Of a stretch of 64,000 nt of DNA, positions 52,501-60,546 are shown piece after piece; position 1 is the first letter of the stretch, and every line of letters begins with the position of its first letter. The notes beneath the pieces were generated by a model that ran no database searches, had not been told where the DNA came from, and saw nothing but the letters and a program-made list of their open reading frames with translations. The stretch comes from Caecitellus pseudoparvulus. Taxonomy: Eukaryota > Bigyra: Bicosoecida. Made by a program: the position numbers and the translations under genes. The DNA is taken from contig CBFFRQ010000077.1 in the NCBI GenBank assembly GCA_965644315.1, positions 1-64,000 of the forward strand, in the 5' to 3' direction.

Positions 52501-55500
52501 AGTGGATGGGCAGTGATCTTTGGTCAGCAGCTTCTTCAGCAGTAGACAAAGCAAGTCTGAGTCAGAGCTGCGCTCATGCACCTCGTCCAGGATGATGTGG
52601 GAGTACGAGGACAGCTTCTCCTTATTGTGGCTAAGCCACGTGAGCATCCAGGCAGTGGTCACGAAAGTAAGTTGGGTACCTTGCGACACGCATATTTCAC
52701 GTCCAATTCTGTACCCAACAGTCTTGCCGACAGCCTCCCCACGTTCTGATGCCACTCGCTTTGCGAGAGATGTCGCAGCGATACGAGTTGGCTGGCACAC
52801 TAACACCCTCGGCTTTCGCGCTGCCTGTGAATCATCTAGAACAAACTGTGGAACCTGTGTGCTCTTTCCACACCCAGTCTCTCCCTGGATGACTGTGATT
52901 GTCCGGTTGCGGATGTTGTCAATGATGCCTTCGCGGTGATCCAAGATGGGCAGCCGAGCAGAGCCATCACCCTCCTCTGGCAATGGGGTGCTTGCCTCCT
53001 CAATTTCTTCTTGAGTGGCCACTGGCAACTGTACTTCAAAGGGATTGAAGTACTCCAGACGCTGCTCCACCTCCACCGCCCCCGCCGGAAACGCACCCCC
53101 CTCTGCACGAGACGGCTCACCTCCCTCACCCCAATACCTCAACACATCCCCCAACACACCCTCACGCAGCGCGTCAAAGTACGCACGACCCGCCTCAGGC
53201 AGTGCCTCACGACCCGCCACCACCGCGGGATGCAGCCCACACCCCTCGCGCTGGCACGCCTCACGCTCCACCGCATCCAACAACCCGTACAACGTGCGGC
53301 CATCGTACACACCACCCAACCACACCATCGGCAACGCCCCGCCACCCCCCGCACCACCCGCCACCGCATCACCACCTGCTGCACCCACGCCTGCTCCTGC
53401 TACTGCCGCACCGCCCTCAACACCCGACATCGGCCACCGCACAGACTCGGGTGCCGGGCTCGCGCTGCCCCCCAGACCGCACATCACGCCGGCGTTCATG
53501 AACTCGTCCACCACGTTCTGGTAGCACTTCACCATCTCCACGTGCTCGTACCGAGGCACCTCAGCACGGTCCAACGCCAGACCGCTCGGACACCCAAACT
53601 CCAACGACACCAGCATCAACAACAGCACGTCCACCTGCACTGGCGTCAACAACACAGGCGCCGACATCGCCACGCCACTGCTGGCTCCCAATGTAACGTG
53701 TGCCTCTGTCTTGCGTGCCCACATGAGCTGCAGGCCCATGAGGTACCGCAGGGCCAGTGCGCCGACGATGGGTGTGGCAGACCGTGCATGGTCGGGGGGG
53801 GTGTCTTGCATGGCCTCCATGAACATGCGGTCAAGCAGCGGCAATTCGTCATCGTCTGGGGCCAGAAGCGTCTCAACCTTCCCTACCTGCATAGCTTTCT
53901 CAAGAATCGCATGGTGCTCTGCGTTTCTGACCTTAGAAACGCTGACGGGGCCGACAGGCCAGCTCCATGTTTCGCCTGCCGCTGAGTTGGCGGCAGAACT
54001 GGTTGTCACGCTCACGAGACGCAGCCAAGTCTTGAGGCGCTCCTCGCGAGACCCGTTGAAGTGTGCAAAGTTTGGAATGCTTGTTTCCTGCAGAGACGCT
54101 TGGATGGCAGCAGCGTCTTGGGGATCAACGCATCTGCACAGCTCGGGCTCTGGCGTCTCAAGATCGCCAACGACATTCACACCCCGGAACACAAAGTATG
54201 CCCGTGTGACACTATCGCCGGATTCAGTAGCGGCGGTGGCTGACCCCTCATCGTGTGGAGTTGGCTCGCTGACTCCTTCTCCTGCTGTGGGCACCGGAGG
54301 GGCAGCAGCCCCAGCCTCATGGGCCCACGTGTCAAATGGAGTGTGGCCATTCAGCATGATACACCCCGTGCAGAACGCCCTGCGACCCAGCGATCCGGTT
54401 GACGAGGCAATCAGGGGTGCTGTGACGAGCGAGGCCAACGGCAAGCTAGCTTCCCATGCAGCTGCTCGCCGAATGGCCTGCTTCCTCTCTGTACTATCGT
54501 CCAGATCTTGCAAATCATCTAGAGTGAACTCCAGATCCGAGAGGGATGGCGATGGAAAGTCTCTTGCAACCCATGACAACCCATCGGAGGAACCAGCCCA
54601 CGCTTTGCCTGAGGCGACCACTCGCGCCGTCTCATTAAGGTGAAGCTTGTACAGCCAGATGAGGGCTTGCCCAGACGTGTATGGCTTTTGAACGCCAGCA
54701 CACGTCGAGAGATCGACCAGGTTCTGAGCCAGTGCAAGGGCCACTTGCTCACAGCTCTCCCCATCCCCGGCAAGATCCTGGACACTGCATGCCTCAAGCA
54801 CTCTCTGAGACCTTTCCATCAATTCGCAAGTTTCAAAGCGGTCCACGGCAAGGGTGTGCGACACGCTGTCGATGAAGCGTTGCTCAACCTCCCCAACTGC
54901 GCCGGGAAACAGTAAGTCGCGGGTACTTTCCCAAGCTCCCCTTGGGTCACGATCACAGCCTGCAGTGGCGTCGATTTCCACTTTGTGAAGCAGAGCCTTC
55001 AGTGCCTTGGCAGCAGCGGGAACGTTGGGTAGGTCCTGGGACAGAGGTGGGAGCCCCAGACGTGTTCGAAGGTCGGCGTCTTCGACGAGCTGCTTCGTGT
55101 AGTCGTTCCCTGCAAATGCGCCGACCAGTCCAAGGAAGTCTTCATGCAGACTTAGCTCGCTGCCCAAGTCAGCAGCGGTCAGAGCTGGAAGCACAAGCTC
55201 ATCATCAGTCGGCCACCGGTGCGCCATGCCCGCGACCGCGCCCGGCTGGGCAGCCTCGCCGGGAACTTGAAGCTCATCTACAGCTGCCGCCACAAGAGTG
55301 CCAATCACCTCACTCAGCTGCAGTGGATGCCATGTGCATCCAGCCACCGTAGCGAAGTCAGTGTCACTACTGACTACCCCCTCACACACCCCTCGCACAA
55401 CCAGTGCGGAGAGAAGGTCATCGGCTTCGCCTGCGGCTTGAACGACATGCACTTGGGCCTGACAGCCCTCAAGTGGTGTGTGGCTGACTTTCTCCAAGAC

Positions 55501-55944
55501 TGCGATGCTGACTTCAAGGATGGGGCCGCCGATAACTTTGCAGCCTTGATACTCGACGTCCCTGTCAGCAGCAGTTCCTGCGCAGAAGTCCCTCAAAACC
55601 GCTTGCTTTTCCATGCGCTGCATGCTCCGGCGTGCATCCTCATCTGCTTTGAAGGCTGCCACCTTGATTGAGTCATGGGTCTTCCCATCCAGGACGAACA
55701 CCAGCTGCTCGGCATTCCCAAAACCGCGCGCGATAACTAGCTCCAGTACTTGCTCAAACGAACGCAGCTCTCCACCCCACGCTCCAGGAATGTCGCCATC
55801 GAAAACCTGTCTCATGTACAGTTCATTCACATGAAAAATCAACGAATACGCGTCGACGGCAAGCCGCCGGCCTGGGATTGGCTGCTGAGGCACTCGGCCA
55901 TCCAGCCGCTGATTGATGTACGACAGTAGATGCTTGACACCCAT
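46543..55944 (-). CDS. Asteroid/XPG-type nuclease fused to DExH helicase
   Basis: Single open frame of 3133 residues from the ATG at 55944. Residues 1-290 match the Asteroid branch of the FEN1/XPG nuclease fold. The start is MGVKHLLSYI, and the acidic metal ligands look complete: Asp31 (RRLAVDAY), Asp86 (FVLDG), Glu173/Asp175 (AAGEADD), Asp194/Asp196 (SSDTDF) and GNDY near 281. Asteroid-specific helical sequence runs to about 960. A full DExH helicase follows: GETGCGKSTQ at 1021, ILDEVHERSSDSD at 1118, LMSATL, GTNVVESSVTLP, SGRAGREMPG, then HA2/OB-like sequence to about 1900. The DEVH form occurs in TDRD9/Spindle-E, YTHDC2 and DHX57. The last 400 residues hold a Lys/Ala repeat tract and three copies of a 95-residue helical unit. 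I know no described protein with this fusion; RNA or DNA surveillance is inference. Confidence 0.88.
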   Translation of the reverse strand: MGVKHLLSYINQRLDGRVPQQPIPGRRLAVDAYSLIFHVNELYMRQVFDGDIPGAWGGELRSFEQVLELVIARGFGNAEQLVFVLDGKTHDSIKVAAFKADEDARRSMQRMEKQAVLRDFCAGTAADRDVEYQGCKVIGGPILEVSIAVLEKVSHTPLEGCQAQVHVVQAAGEADDLLSALVVRGVCEGVVSSDTDFATVAGCTWHPLQLSEVIGTLVAAAVDELQVPGEAAQPGAVAGMAHRWPTDDELVLPALTAADLGSELSLHEDFLGLVGAFAGNDYTKQLVEDADLRTRLGLPPLSQDLPNVPAAAKALKALLHKVEIDATAGCDRDPRGAWESTRDLLFPGAVGEVEQRFIDSVSHTLAVDRFETCELMERSQRVLEACSVQDLAGDGESCEQVALALAQNLVDLSTCAGVQKPYTSGQALIWLYKLHLNETARVVASGKAWAGSSDGLSWVARDFPSPSLSDLEFTLDDLQDLDDSTERKQAIRRAAAWEASLPLASLVTAPLIASSTGSLGRRAFCTGCIMLNGHTPFDTWAHEAGAAAPPVPTAGEGVSEPTPHDEGSATAATESGDSVTRAYFVFRGVNVVGDLETPEPELCRCVDPQDAAAIQASLQETSIPNFAHFNGSREERLKTWLRLVSVTTSSAANSAAGETWSWPVGPVSVSKVRNAEHHAILEKAMQVGKVETLLAPDDDELPLLDRMFMEAMQDTPPDHARSATPIVGALALRYLMGLQLMWARKTEAHVTLGASSGVAMSAPVLLTPVQVDVLLLMLVSLEFGCPSGLALDRAEVPRYEHVEMVKCYQNVVDEFMNAGVMCGLGGSASPAPESVRWPMSGVEGGAAVAGAGVGAAGGDAVAGGAGGGGALPMVWLGGVYDGRTLYGLLDAVEREACQREGCGLHPAVVAGREALPEAGRAYFDALREGVLGDVLRYWGEGGEPSRAEGGAFPAGAVEVEQRLEYFNPFEVQLPVATQEEIEEASTPLPEEGDGSARLPILDHREGIIDNIRNRTITVIQGETGCGKSTQVPQFVLDDSQAARKPRVLVCQPTRIAATSLAKRVASERGEAVGKTVGYRIGREICVSQGTQLTFVTTAWMLTWLSHNKEKLSSYSHIILDEVHERSSDSDLLCLLLKKLLTKDHCPSTPHTPYLDADDDDFGVAPGGKHPSSLSADGAPQNRRRTRLVLMSATLQAGLFSEYFDCIPSEPTPEAIFVGAKRYEVTPVFLDELMRTWKSGGAGLPLLTPGQRQRVQPLVEKFAKCFAQRPGKRAWSAPMPRFLGQGLKTQLRLAVELAVAVARPRHTVLIFVDGMATLNSLTDLFDDPRLVDVRKRETLVVQPMHSSIEFDQQLRAFDRTGGMVTKARVVIGTNVVESSVTLPKVSHVIDLGVAKQMQVDSKHGQPGLVQVWVSQASAAQRSGRAGREMPGVAFRLYPKALFTSGMPPHDSPEMLRLPLRNTILRIKTTGLDGRVSELLKQALDPPSMQQLRDAVSHLARLGALQSASEDAKLTELGMWMASFPQHEKTALLLRLGYAMNLPFEACLLASIIENDSPFLQPQSSFGSVAKVLGMRASASASMSATRSDNGSDVLAIRNAYLHWRSTPSGKRIFWAVKHSLKAKALHAIHNCALDHFRKLSEVQARVQSGRGGGGYFQLHLPDDEGVADQHAALQAAARCLRDSKRKVPEECLCQDEDVLRSLIAMTHSENLACVLPKRKAASQAVSSNVAWIAIKLDRRIREVSAALVYPKGARRKARAPQLPERWCDLVTGDASRLKEGAQVMDRLWPPPGVSAEDYLASLKSMRAMLQADPQRLDEFLLTVTVDMTSHSQPEVLVAALPEAIQCGLLLVVPEQQRSKAKLARMKEQLVAEQVALEEELSITTDPQAEEDLRDQLSSLHLNLEGLESDLATLKSTATTCKASALLLFNPWAQGKPSCKYSGLPTDPHAVPTAGRRVHDQGTTVAYRTPAGTCVSLPRSVIRTAAGADFHLRKPRSCLRDPATGAYDAQSALHAEVQHDEGFVDVLRASSAAPLRSGIHPSMLCLLRTRFGGNLRLPLLQKMRASSFRIVNSGGRAEVLQRIEQLFSGGAAALSSPVGATRGRAKCHVVGTVKKHFKSPNWGCLISPSVKKAKSAEQASVSGEAGAGVLPPAFDPELVAVEDQVRLDTRTYFRGFLSLAADEDSDALGGGWEATMVTAHWQDADSFRDLHLCLSSSLQCSKLAFSPYTNAHAFSKFASTWSEDTPLFQRPSAIGKEGGGAAAEADSDDGTAVTGLKRGRPSARGRRQGRSSASTSHAVSTEGAVLCVPPGDVGLASPHSRTRLLPLGASSPDRAWFTFCKAGASEHSLSLDHVSALWPDDGMVAAACLLGTRCSQFSVDCSWMGRVGAADADGKESSGLRIRSVKLEGDRSWTNLNWSLSNLRAINALKLLQSLSCMLQPSPHVPELQSLIIRCIRAAGRAGAAARQTASGMDGGEPSSGTNIGACVLQDAAFAALDASSSTAAGTAMGGGVESSTLRLAAALPFPAFSLWTKHGLLVPVEWASGARFQAAGTRSSCSFAPPALIRRRSSHTSPTDMFLEALDAAKLAVKELESELGMDFERMHTASLKKPQPAAQPPAPSPAPPSVVPVAVLAHSKRDRATYKRPSRTSRGSDKSAPNSQTSDVSRVTLPKGEGTAAPAKAKAKAKAKTKTKAKANTSQDTKPSDQKSTATTAPAVAASVTGQVVQDDTVLEEVLKNFKPFARYSKEDRRVLEEQLRAAWASGDAGELSGVLIDIAGVCGGDVAALQESQSCLQSIKDRHQQRGVALGALAEAFRVFQGWVHRVGIEGHVKPSQRGTTGPSGTAKAKTKATPGTKPSGRKAATTLPPAVATSATGQAVRDHVVLEDVLRDFKPFARYSKQHRRARKRRLRAAWASGDAGELSDVLIDIAGVCGGDVAALRSAQGCLQSIKDRHQQRGAALGGFGKAVGRFQGWVGQVRSKGRAKPAQHGTAAPSGMAQGSAFTGESPIAASAAPPPAVAAPAADQGVPDDSVLEDVLREFKPLALHSEDDRHVLEEQLRAAWVSGDAEELSDVLINVAGVCGGDVAALSEASFSLSSLNSRIKGTGRDAGVLGPAALLFQAWFARLCGRLLGK
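46600..47760 (-). repeat. Three tandem copies of a 95-residue helical domain
   Basis: Within the fusion gene, three segments near residues 2735-2830, 2870-2960 and 3025-3115 share the cores VLE(E/D)VL-FKP, EEQLRAAW(A/V)SGDA, ELS(G/D)VLI, AGVCGGDVAAL and FQ(G/A)W. Copies one and two are the closest, sharing SCLQSIKDRHQQRG-like sequence; the third is more diverged. The linkers are Ala/Thr/Pro/Lys-rich. No known domain was recognised. Confidence 0.85.
53083..53837. repeat. Near-identical duplicated tract, copy A
   Basis: About 755 bases in the Asteroid-helicase gene (codons from about residue 703 to 955) match 56551-57302 at roughly 96% by eye, with one 3-base indel. Identity falls abruptly on both sides. 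Confidence 0.9.
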
Positions 55945-56508
55945 GGCCACAAGAGCGTACAGAGATCTATCAAGGAGACGAACAAGAGACGTAACAATGT
56001 GAAGTCTGATGATGAAGTTTGGTGATTGGAAAGTGGTCACCCGGTTCTGCTGAACGCTTCTGGCACGCACTCGCGCAAGCGGTCAACACAGTACGCACCA
56101 CCACGCCAACGCCACCTCGATCAAGACCCTCGGTAAGATTCTGAAGCAGTCTTGTCCTACTAATCAATCACACTAAACTGAAATAAAAGCAATCGTCACA
56201 CCCGGGGGCTGTGACCAGTCACACGAAGCGCTGAAAGTGTCTGAAGCGAATGGCTGGTGTGCTATCAATTTCCGCAAGACTCAAAGACACACCTGTGGCC
56301 TGCACCAGCCACTGATGGCACACGCGAAATGAATTGAACGTGCAAACCACGTGCACACATATGGGGCCTCAAGCGTTCATACAATGAATTGCAAGTGTAC
56401 CCAACTTGAGCCGAGAAGTACAGTTCTACCACATATGCGTGGCAGCCAGCACATACACCAATGCAAGGGGACAGGACTCTCACAGACAAGGGAAACACGG
56501 AACAAGAG
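55945..56508. other. Intergenic region between tandem Asteroid-type genes
   Basis: 564 bases that are clearly more AT-rich than the genes. It carries the promoter of the fusion gene and the 3' end of its paralogue. No coding frame, tRNA or mobile element was recognised. Confidence 0.4.
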
Positions 56509-59343
56509 CTAGGTCCAGTACGCAAGCCCAGCCTCATACTCCACCACCCCCGCCGGGAACGCGCCACCCTCCGCGCGAGCAGGCTCACCTCCCTCACCCC
56601 AATACCTCAACACATCCCCCAGCACACCCTCACGCAGCGCGTCAAAGTACGCACGACCCGCCTCAGGCAGCGCCTCACGACCCGCCACCACCGCAGGATG
56701 CAGCCCACACCCCTCACGCTGGCACGCCTCACGCTCCACCGCATCCAACAGCCCGTACAACGTGCGGCCATCGTACACACCACCCAACCACACCATCGGC
56801 AACGCCCCGCCACCCCCCGCACCACCCGCCACCGCATCACCACCTGCCTCCACACCTGCTCCCGCTACTGCCGCACCGCCCTCAACACCCGACATCGGCC
56901 ACCGCACAGACTCGGGTGCCGGGCTCGCACTGCCCCCCAGACCGCACATCACGCCAGCGTTCATGAACTCGTCCACCACGTTCTGGTAGCACTTCACCAT
57001 CTCCACGTGCTCGTACCGAGGCACCTCAGCACGGTCCAACGCCAGCCCGCTCGGACACCCAAACTCCAACGACACCAACATCAACAACAGCACGTCCACC
57101 TGCACTGGCGTCAACAACACAGGCGCCGACATCGCCACGCCACTGCTGGCTCCCACTGTGACGTGCGCCTCTGTCTTGCGTGCCCACATGAGCTGCAGGC
57201 CCATGAGGTACCGCAGGGCCAGTGCGCCGACGATGGGCGTGGCGGACCGTGCATGGTCTGGAGGGGTGTCTTGCATGGCCTCCATGAACATGCGGTCAAG
57301 CACTGGCTCACCAGGACCGCCACACAGTGGAACTGCCCCGAGTTGGGCCGAACGTTTAGGGATCATTGATCCGAGGTAAGCTTTTGAAGGCTCCTTAGTT
57401 GTGACAGAGACAGGCTCGACGGGCCAGCTCCAAGCTTCACCTACTGGTTGGTGGGCCGCGGGAGAAGTCGTCACGCCCACAATGCGCAGCCAGTACAGGC
57501 AGCGCTGTTCCAGTGTGTCGAGCACCATACTTCGTGCAGGGAAGTCTGTGCTCTTCAGGCTTTCCGCGATTTCAACAGGTTTCTGGGGATTCACCCTGTC
57601 CATCAGGTGAACACCAGCTGCGTCTTGCGACTCAGGGAGCACGCTGAGACCAGGCACGACATAAAAAGTTCGTGCACTCTTGACTCTTTCCCGTGCACTT
57701 GAGTGCTGTCCGAAGGCATGATGGCTTCGACGAGCTCCTCGCCTCCTGTGCCTGTCGAAATGAGATGCCCCGTGTGGAGCTCCTTCCTGCAGCCACCCGC
57801 AGTCATCAGCAGAAAGGCGTCTGAAGAGCAAGTATCCAGAAACACCAAGAGTTCCAGCCATGGTAGCTTGAATAGGCAAGCTTGACAAGGTCGCGAGTGG
57901 GAGGCCCAGTTCCCAGGAGAGTGCTTTGCGGATCTTCGCCGCTCGTGGTGTGCTGTCACCCAAGCGCTCCACTTCTGCAGTAGTGGCATGAAGGGAAGCA
58001 AGGACACTGTCAGCCGGATCTACAAGTGTCGGAGGTGAGAACCCATCCCATACGGATACCCACAGCATCTTGTCCTCTAAAATGTTCTCAATGAAGCTCA
58101 GGTGCGAAGCAGTGGCCCACAGCTGGAGCTTGCCGAAGTTGTAGCCCCTGCTGATGCCCAGCGTGTTCGAGGCGCGAGCGAAGGCATGCCCCAACGTATC
58201 TGCTTGACCCTGCATCTCTTGTTCATCAGTTCCAAGCAGCGCCACTAAGTCGCTGCTTTCCACGGCTCGAATCAAGGCTGAGACTGCTGAATGGACCCGG
58301 AACGAGTGAGAGTCAAGCGTCCTTTGGACTCTGCGACGGAACTCTGGCAACCCTAAGCAGGAGTGCTCGCGTTCAAGGAGCGTGTGCAGCTGCTCCCACG
58401 TCGCTTGCAGTCCGCCTGGCGGGGCATCAAGTACCTCCAAGCCAAGCTGTCGGAGTAGGCTAGAGAGCACCTTGACATGTCCCGGCAGGCAGGGCACTTC
58501 TTCCGATGGGTAAAACCCTAGGGTCTTCCGTGCAGAACGGTCGTACAGCATGGATCTCGTGAAGTTGTTGCCCACGAAAGCTGAGACGAGGGGCATGTAC
58601 TCCGAGTGCACTCCAAGCCCGAGTGCCACCTCGTCGCTGGTGACCAAGGGTAGAAACGCAGGCCCGCCACCATCATCATCGCGAAGGAACTCTCCAAAGC
58701 TGACCGGATGCCACTGACTGTGTGGATATGCGGCAAGATCTGAGTTGTGGCTCACAGCACCGTCACAAACGCCGGAATGTACGAGAGCTGCGATGTGCGC
58801 GCTGGTGGAGTCGTTGGCGAACGTGACGTGGATGATGGCATCTGTGTGAACAGGGCGATCACGGGCCATGGCTATCAATGCTTGGTGCCCCACGTCCCCC
58901 AGCAGGCACTGGCTATCCTCAAGGAAAGAGTTCCGGTCTTGGGGGTCGAGCGGCAGTCTCTCAGAGGCGGGTTGGGGAGACTCCAAGTACTGCACGAATT
59001 TGTCTGCTTCCCGCACCCTGCCGACAAAACGGTGCAGAGAAGCTTGGTCTGCGACGTCAAATACAGTTGCTTGGAAGAAGTTGCTGCAGTGTAGCACAAA
59101 CACCAAGGTGTGTGCTTCGCCGAACCTTTGCACGACTACTTGCGTCAAGAACTCTGCGAAGCCGCACAGGTCCCCGCCTTGCACCACCCCAGCCGCCTCC
59201 CCTTCTGAGCGCCGGTAGAACTCATTCCTAGCGGCTGAGATGAGTGCTTCGCCATCGATGGCAAGGCGTCGGCCAGCGACAGGTACGGACTGCGACGGGT
59301 AGCCAGCAGCCGCGAGAGCACTGGTCAGCCCACGGATACCCAT
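56509..59343 (-). CDS. Asteroid-like paralogue with degraded nuclease site
   Basis: 944 residues from the ATG at 59343 (MGIRGLTSAL). It has the same Asteroid-type organisation as the first 960 residues of the neighbouring fusion protein but stops where the helicase would begin. The aligned acidic ligands are mostly replaced. Asp30 is kept (RRLAIDG), but the FVLDG Asp is His85 (FVLHC), GEADD is ANDST, SSDTDF is SHNSDL (only the second Asp kept), and GNDY is GNNF. Metal-dependent cleavage is therefore doubtful. The frame is intact over its whole length, so it is probably an expressed pseudo-nuclease, perhaps a regulator or decoy for the neighbour; this is inference. Its C-terminal 250 residues are almost identical to the neighbour, while the rest is only distantly similar. 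Confidence 0.85.
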   Translation of the reverse strand: MGIRGLTSALAAAGYPSQSVPVAGRRLAIDGEALISAARNEFYRRSEGEAAGVVQGGDLCGFAEFLTQVVVQRFGEAHTLVFVLHCSNFFQATVFDVADQASLHRFVGRVREADKFVQYLESPQPASERLPLDPQDRNSFLEDSQCLLGDVGHQALIAMARDRPVHTDAIIHVTFANDSTSAHIAALVHSGVCDGAVSHNSDLAAYPHSQWHPVSFGEFLRDDDGGGPAFLPLVTSDEVALGLGVHSEYMPLVSAFVGNNFTRSMLYDRSARKTLGFYPSEEVPCLPGHVKVLSSLLRQLGLEVLDAPPGGLQATWEQLHTLLEREHSCLGLPEFRRRVQRTLDSHSFRVHSAVSALIRAVESSDLVALLGTDEQEMQGQADTLGHAFARASNTLGISRGYNFGKLQLWATASHLSFIENILEDKMLWVSVWDGFSPPTLVDPADSVLASLHATTAEVERLGDSTPRAAKIRKALSWELGLPLATLSSLPIQATMAGTLGVSGYLLFRRLSADDCGWLQEGAPHGASHFDRHRRRGARRSHHAFGQHSSARERVKSARTFYVVPGLSVLPESQDAAGVHLMDRVNPQKPVEIAESLKSTDFPARSMVLDTLEQRCLYWLRIVGVTTSPAAHQPVGEAWSWPVEPVSVTTKEPSKAYLGSMIPKRSAQLGAVPLCGGPGEPVLDRMFMEAMQDTPPDHARSATPIVGALALRYLMGLQLMWARKTEAHVTVGASSGVAMSAPVLLTPVQVDVLLLMLVSLEFGCPSGLALDRAEVPRYEHVEMVKCYQNVVDEFMNAGVMCGLGGSASPAPESVRWPMSGVEGGAAVAGAGVEAGGDAVAGGAGGGGALPMVWLGGVYDGRTLYGLLDAVEREACQREGCGLHPAVVAGREALPEAGRAYFDALREGVLGDVLRYWGEGGEPARAEGGAFPAGVVEYEAGLAYWT
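56551..57302. repeat. Near-identical duplicated tract, copy B
   Basis: The partner of the tract at 53083-53837, in direct orientation about 3.4 kb apart. Most differences are synonymous; the encoded 250 residues differ at only a handful of positions (for example Leu/Val before GASSG and Ser/Ala before RAEGG). Confidence 0.9.
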
Positions 59344-59685
59344 GAGACACGACTCGCCCCGCAAACCGCACAGCGCACTCCAGAAGCATATGCTGGAGGG
59401 GACCAACTTCGGGGGAGGATTGTAGCAGCCGAACGATGACGATGCAAGATAGACAAATGTGTTTTAGGGTTGGCACGCTTGCTTGCAGGGCTGTCGAAAC
59501 CAACTCCCGCCGCCCACCACAGGGTTGAGAGTGAGAAAACATGCAATGCGCTGCATTCAGGTGCCTTCCTGTAGCCTCCTGTGCGGACTCCTTGCGAGAT
59601 TTCTGCGCTGGCTTGTTTGGGCTTGCCCATCCGCTTCGTGCCAACGTGGACAGCCATTGCAGCTGTGCGACAAGACGCAGACGCC
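59344..59685. other. Intergenic region
   Basis: 342 bases upstream of the Asteroid-like paralogue and downstream of the four-TM gene. It is presumably the paralogue's promoter. Nothing else was recognised. Confidence 0.35.
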
Positions 59686-60546
59686 TCACGCTTGGTCTGG
59701 AGAGGGTGCGTACGCTGATGAGGAGGCTTGGGCTGGGCCATCACCAGCCACAAGCGGGCGCTGCTCAGCGGCGTCTGTGGCGGCGGACAGCGTCTCCATG
59801 CCCTCTCCCCAAGCCGCCCAGAGCCAGAGGGCCCCCTGGATCGCCAGCAGCGCCGTGGCGGCAGCAACACAGTCAAAGGCCGAGCCGTACCCACAGAAAG
59901 ACTTCTGCCCTGGCGCAAGTGCGCCTGGGCCGGTCCAGAACGAGCACATCACAGGCTTCAGGTCGCTGGCGGCGACGGTGCCGACGGCAGCGATGCACAG
60001 GATGACCCCTAGGAAGGGCAGGACACCCGCAGTCCAGAATAGGAGCTTGCGTGAGAAGCTGCTGAGCGACACGTTCAGGGCTGTGACGAGCAGCAGGGTC
60101 GTTGCAGCGGCCATCACGGCTACGGTCACCATCACGCCGGCCACGCGGCCAGGGAGCTCTGCGTCAACAGTGGTGCCGCCAGTCACTTTCTGGATGCCGT
60201 TCACGACGCTGAGCTGCTTGTCCACGGTGAAGTAGCAGTACTGGAACTGGTGGTCGCCCGTCATCTCTCGCTGCTGCTGCTTGGTCCAAAACAGGCCGAG
60301 TTGGTTCAGCTCCACCAGGCCCTCTGGCATGGAGTCATCGCCTGGCGCCCGATACAGCCCGGATGAAATCCAATCGAAGCCGATGACCCCGTTCAGCACC
60401 ACAGCCAGGTTGATGAGGGACAGGTACAGCACTGCGCAGGGCCAGAGCGAAAGCTGCCAGTCTTGCAGAGCGCAACAGGCCACCATGTCGGCACGCACCT
60501 GTGCGAGTTCGACCAAGAATGCTCTTCTGAGATCCAGTGGCAGCAT
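59686..60546 (-). CDS. Four-transmembrane protein, unassigned
   Basis: 286 residues from the ATG at 60546, single exon. Helix 1 is LWPCAVLYLSLINLAVVLNGVIGF, followed by a loop of about 90 residues. Helix 2 (GVMVTVAVMAAATTLLLVTAL) and helix 3 (LLFWTAGVLPFLGVILCIAAVGTVA) are linked by a short basic turn. A Cys-containing loop (MCSFW, FCGYG) precedes helix 4 (VAAATALLAIQGALWLWAAW). The tail is acidic and ends in an SSAYAPS sequence. Spacing and tail resemble the four-TM protein at 45228-46336, suggesting one lineage-specific family of claudin-like topology. No function can be assigned. It is divergent from the dolichyl-diphosphatase gene. Confidence 0.7.
   Translation of the reverse strand: MLPLDLRRAFLVELAQVRADMVACCALQDWQLSLWPCAVLYLSLINLAVVLNGVIGFDWISSGLYRAPGDDSMPEGLVELNQLGLFWTKQQQREMTGDHQFQYCYFTVDKQLSVVNGIQKVTGGTTVDAELPGRVAGVMVTVAVMAAATTLLLVTALNVSLSSFSRKLLFWTAGVLPFLGVILCIAAVGTVAASDLKPVMCSFWTGPGALAPGQKSFCGYGSAFDCVAAATALLAIQGALWLWAAWGEGMETLSAATDAAEQRPLVAGDGPAQASSSAYAPSPDQA

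Noticed and set aside
55945-56070. Longer N-terminus of the nuclease-helicase protein
   Set aside because: The upstream codons have no family similarity and sit in AT-rich intergenic sequence. Asteroid proteins begin at MG(I/V)xxL, which is the ATG at 55944.
56509-59343. Pseudogene call for the Asteroid-like paralogue
   Set aside because: The catalytic residues are lost, but the 944-codon frame is intact and its C-terminus is almost unchanged from the neighbour. A pseudo-enzyme fits better than a dead gene.
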